A stretch of DNA of 64,000 bases, taken from NCBI GenBank assembly GCA_949825065.1, contig OX463849.1, positions 34,057,199 through 34,121,198 of the forward strand. Reading direction: 5' to 3'. Numbering within the stretch: position 1 is the stretch's first letter; the number at the start of each line of letters is the position of its first letter. Made by a program: the position numbers and the translations under genes. This DNA comes from Odontocerum albicorne (lineage: Eukaryota > Arthropoda > Insecta > Trichoptera > Odontoceridae). This document shows positions 63,317 through 64,000 of the stretch, in pieces. Under the pieces are notes generated by a model that was given only the letters and a program-made list of their open reading frames with translations, ran no database searches and was not told the DNA's origin.

Positions 63317-63954
63317 CCCTTTTAATCCCACGGGGCCGATTATCGGCCTCAAAGTTTTCATACAAGTTTTTATATTGATTAAATTTTTTTTTATGAAATA
63401 TGAAAAACACTTATTATTTTACACTCTACAGGGAGGTCTCCACAAAAAATAGGTTTTAAAACTAAATATTAACTGAGATAAAAAATAAAATATAAACTAC
63501 TGTTTTTTTGCCAAAAAATGCTTGGGATTTTTCGCACATTTTATGCAAAATATGCTGGTTTAGGGACTTGTGTTTCGCATAGAAGGATGAGGTTGTTTGA
63601 ATAAAAGTCATCGAGATCGAGATAAGCAAAGAGAGAAAGTTTATTGAAAGCGTCTGTATTTATAATGTATAGAACGGCGCAGAACATGTCGCTGTCTCGC
63701 TTCGCCGGACACATGGTTATTGTTGCGCGTGCTATATACATTTCATACTACGGTCTGCAGGAGAGGCAAGAGATATGTCGGTGTCTCGCTCTCGCTGTTC
63801 GCTACTAGTGAGTTCAATGACCGCGCGGTCGACCTTCGCCCAGTGCTGTCTCGCATTCCTTACAGTGCGAGTTCAATGACCGAACGGCCAAGGATCGCCT
63901 CAGTGGGTTCAGTGACCGCACGCACGGTCGCTACACTGGGATTAAAAGAGTTAA
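63313..63954. mobile_element. piggyBac-like MITE flanked by TTAA
   Basis: TTAA at 63313-63316 and 63951-63954 bracket a 634-base element. Its ends are CCCTTTTAATCCCA (left) and, reversed, CTCTTTTAATCCCA (right), differing at one base. TTAA targets with CCY termini are characteristic of piggyBac elements. Inside are the palindrome GGCCGATTATCGGCC near the left end and repeated GAGTTCAATGACCG motifs near the right (63810, 63868; GGGTTCAGTGACCG at 63906). No transposase is encoded; the frame 63720-63989 is chance. The element is much more GC-rich at its right half than its host. Confidence 0.85.
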
Positions 63955-64000
63955 AAACAATGTTTCCTTTAAGTACAGGTATTTATTAAAAAATATATAA
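63951..64000 (+). mobile_element. Right part of interrupted LINE K
   Basis: TTAAAAACAATGTTTCCTTT continues the 'FxKHLK..LF' end of LINE K once one TTAA and the MITE are ignored. The A-rich end AAAAAATATATAA reaches the window edge. Confidence 0.6.

Overview
The window looks like eukaryotic, intron- and repeat-dominated insect DNA. It is AT-rich, has no operons or ribosome binding sites, and is packed with tRNA-derived SINEs, non-LTR retrotransposon (LINE) scraps, mariner, hAT and piggyBac-type DNA transposons and satellite arrays. A LINE 3' end that opens with runs of CATA and a 'CACGCCGTTTCCTTGTCGG'-type block recurs about twenty times and resembles repeats common in moths and butterflies. 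Lepidoptera is therefore my best guess (inference, about 65 % sure). No tRNA, rRNA or CRISPR array is present, and no complete host gene.

Layout. 1-5 kb: a 39-bp satellite entering from the left edge, LINE and SINE debris, and a possible solo LTR. 5-8 kb: a 72-bp, a ~100-bp and a ~37-bp tandem array. 8-18 kb: SINEs, LINE 3' ends, a mariner rearranged into a long inverted repeat (11.6-12.4 kb) and the best preserved LINE reverse transcriptase (12.6-14.0 kb). 18-23 kb: LINE and SINE debris and a textbook hAT MITE with its 8-bp target duplication. 23.7-25.5 kb: a 123-bp satellite with a 738-bp higher-order duplication. 26-31 kb: LINE/SINE mosaic. 31.9-32.2 kb: the only convincing host coding sequence, a 5'-terminal coding exon with acceptor, start codon and donor. 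33-46 kb: LINE/SINE mosaic, a Penelope-type GIY-YIG remnant and two internally deleted mariners. 47-54 kb: a 42-bp array, a transposase relic, a jockey-type LINE end and a 129-bp array. 55-64 kb: more debris, a CpG-rich promoter-like island near 56.9 kb, and a piggyBac-like MITE sitting at TTAA inside a LINE at the right edge.

The repeats can be sorted into families by comparing copies within the window. SINE A has five copies. SINE B has about sixteen. Family D has about eight. LINE family C is the most abundant. LINE H's 3' tail is the same as the tail of SINE B, which suggests it is the enzyme source that mobilises SINE B. Several nested insertions give relative ages: hAT MITE into SINE B, piggyBac MITE into LINE K, LINE into a 61-bp repeat. 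Almost every open reading frame longer than 60 codons outside 31.9-32.3 kb lies inside one of these repeats or is a chance frame in AT-rich DNA. All alignments, periods and counts were made by eye.
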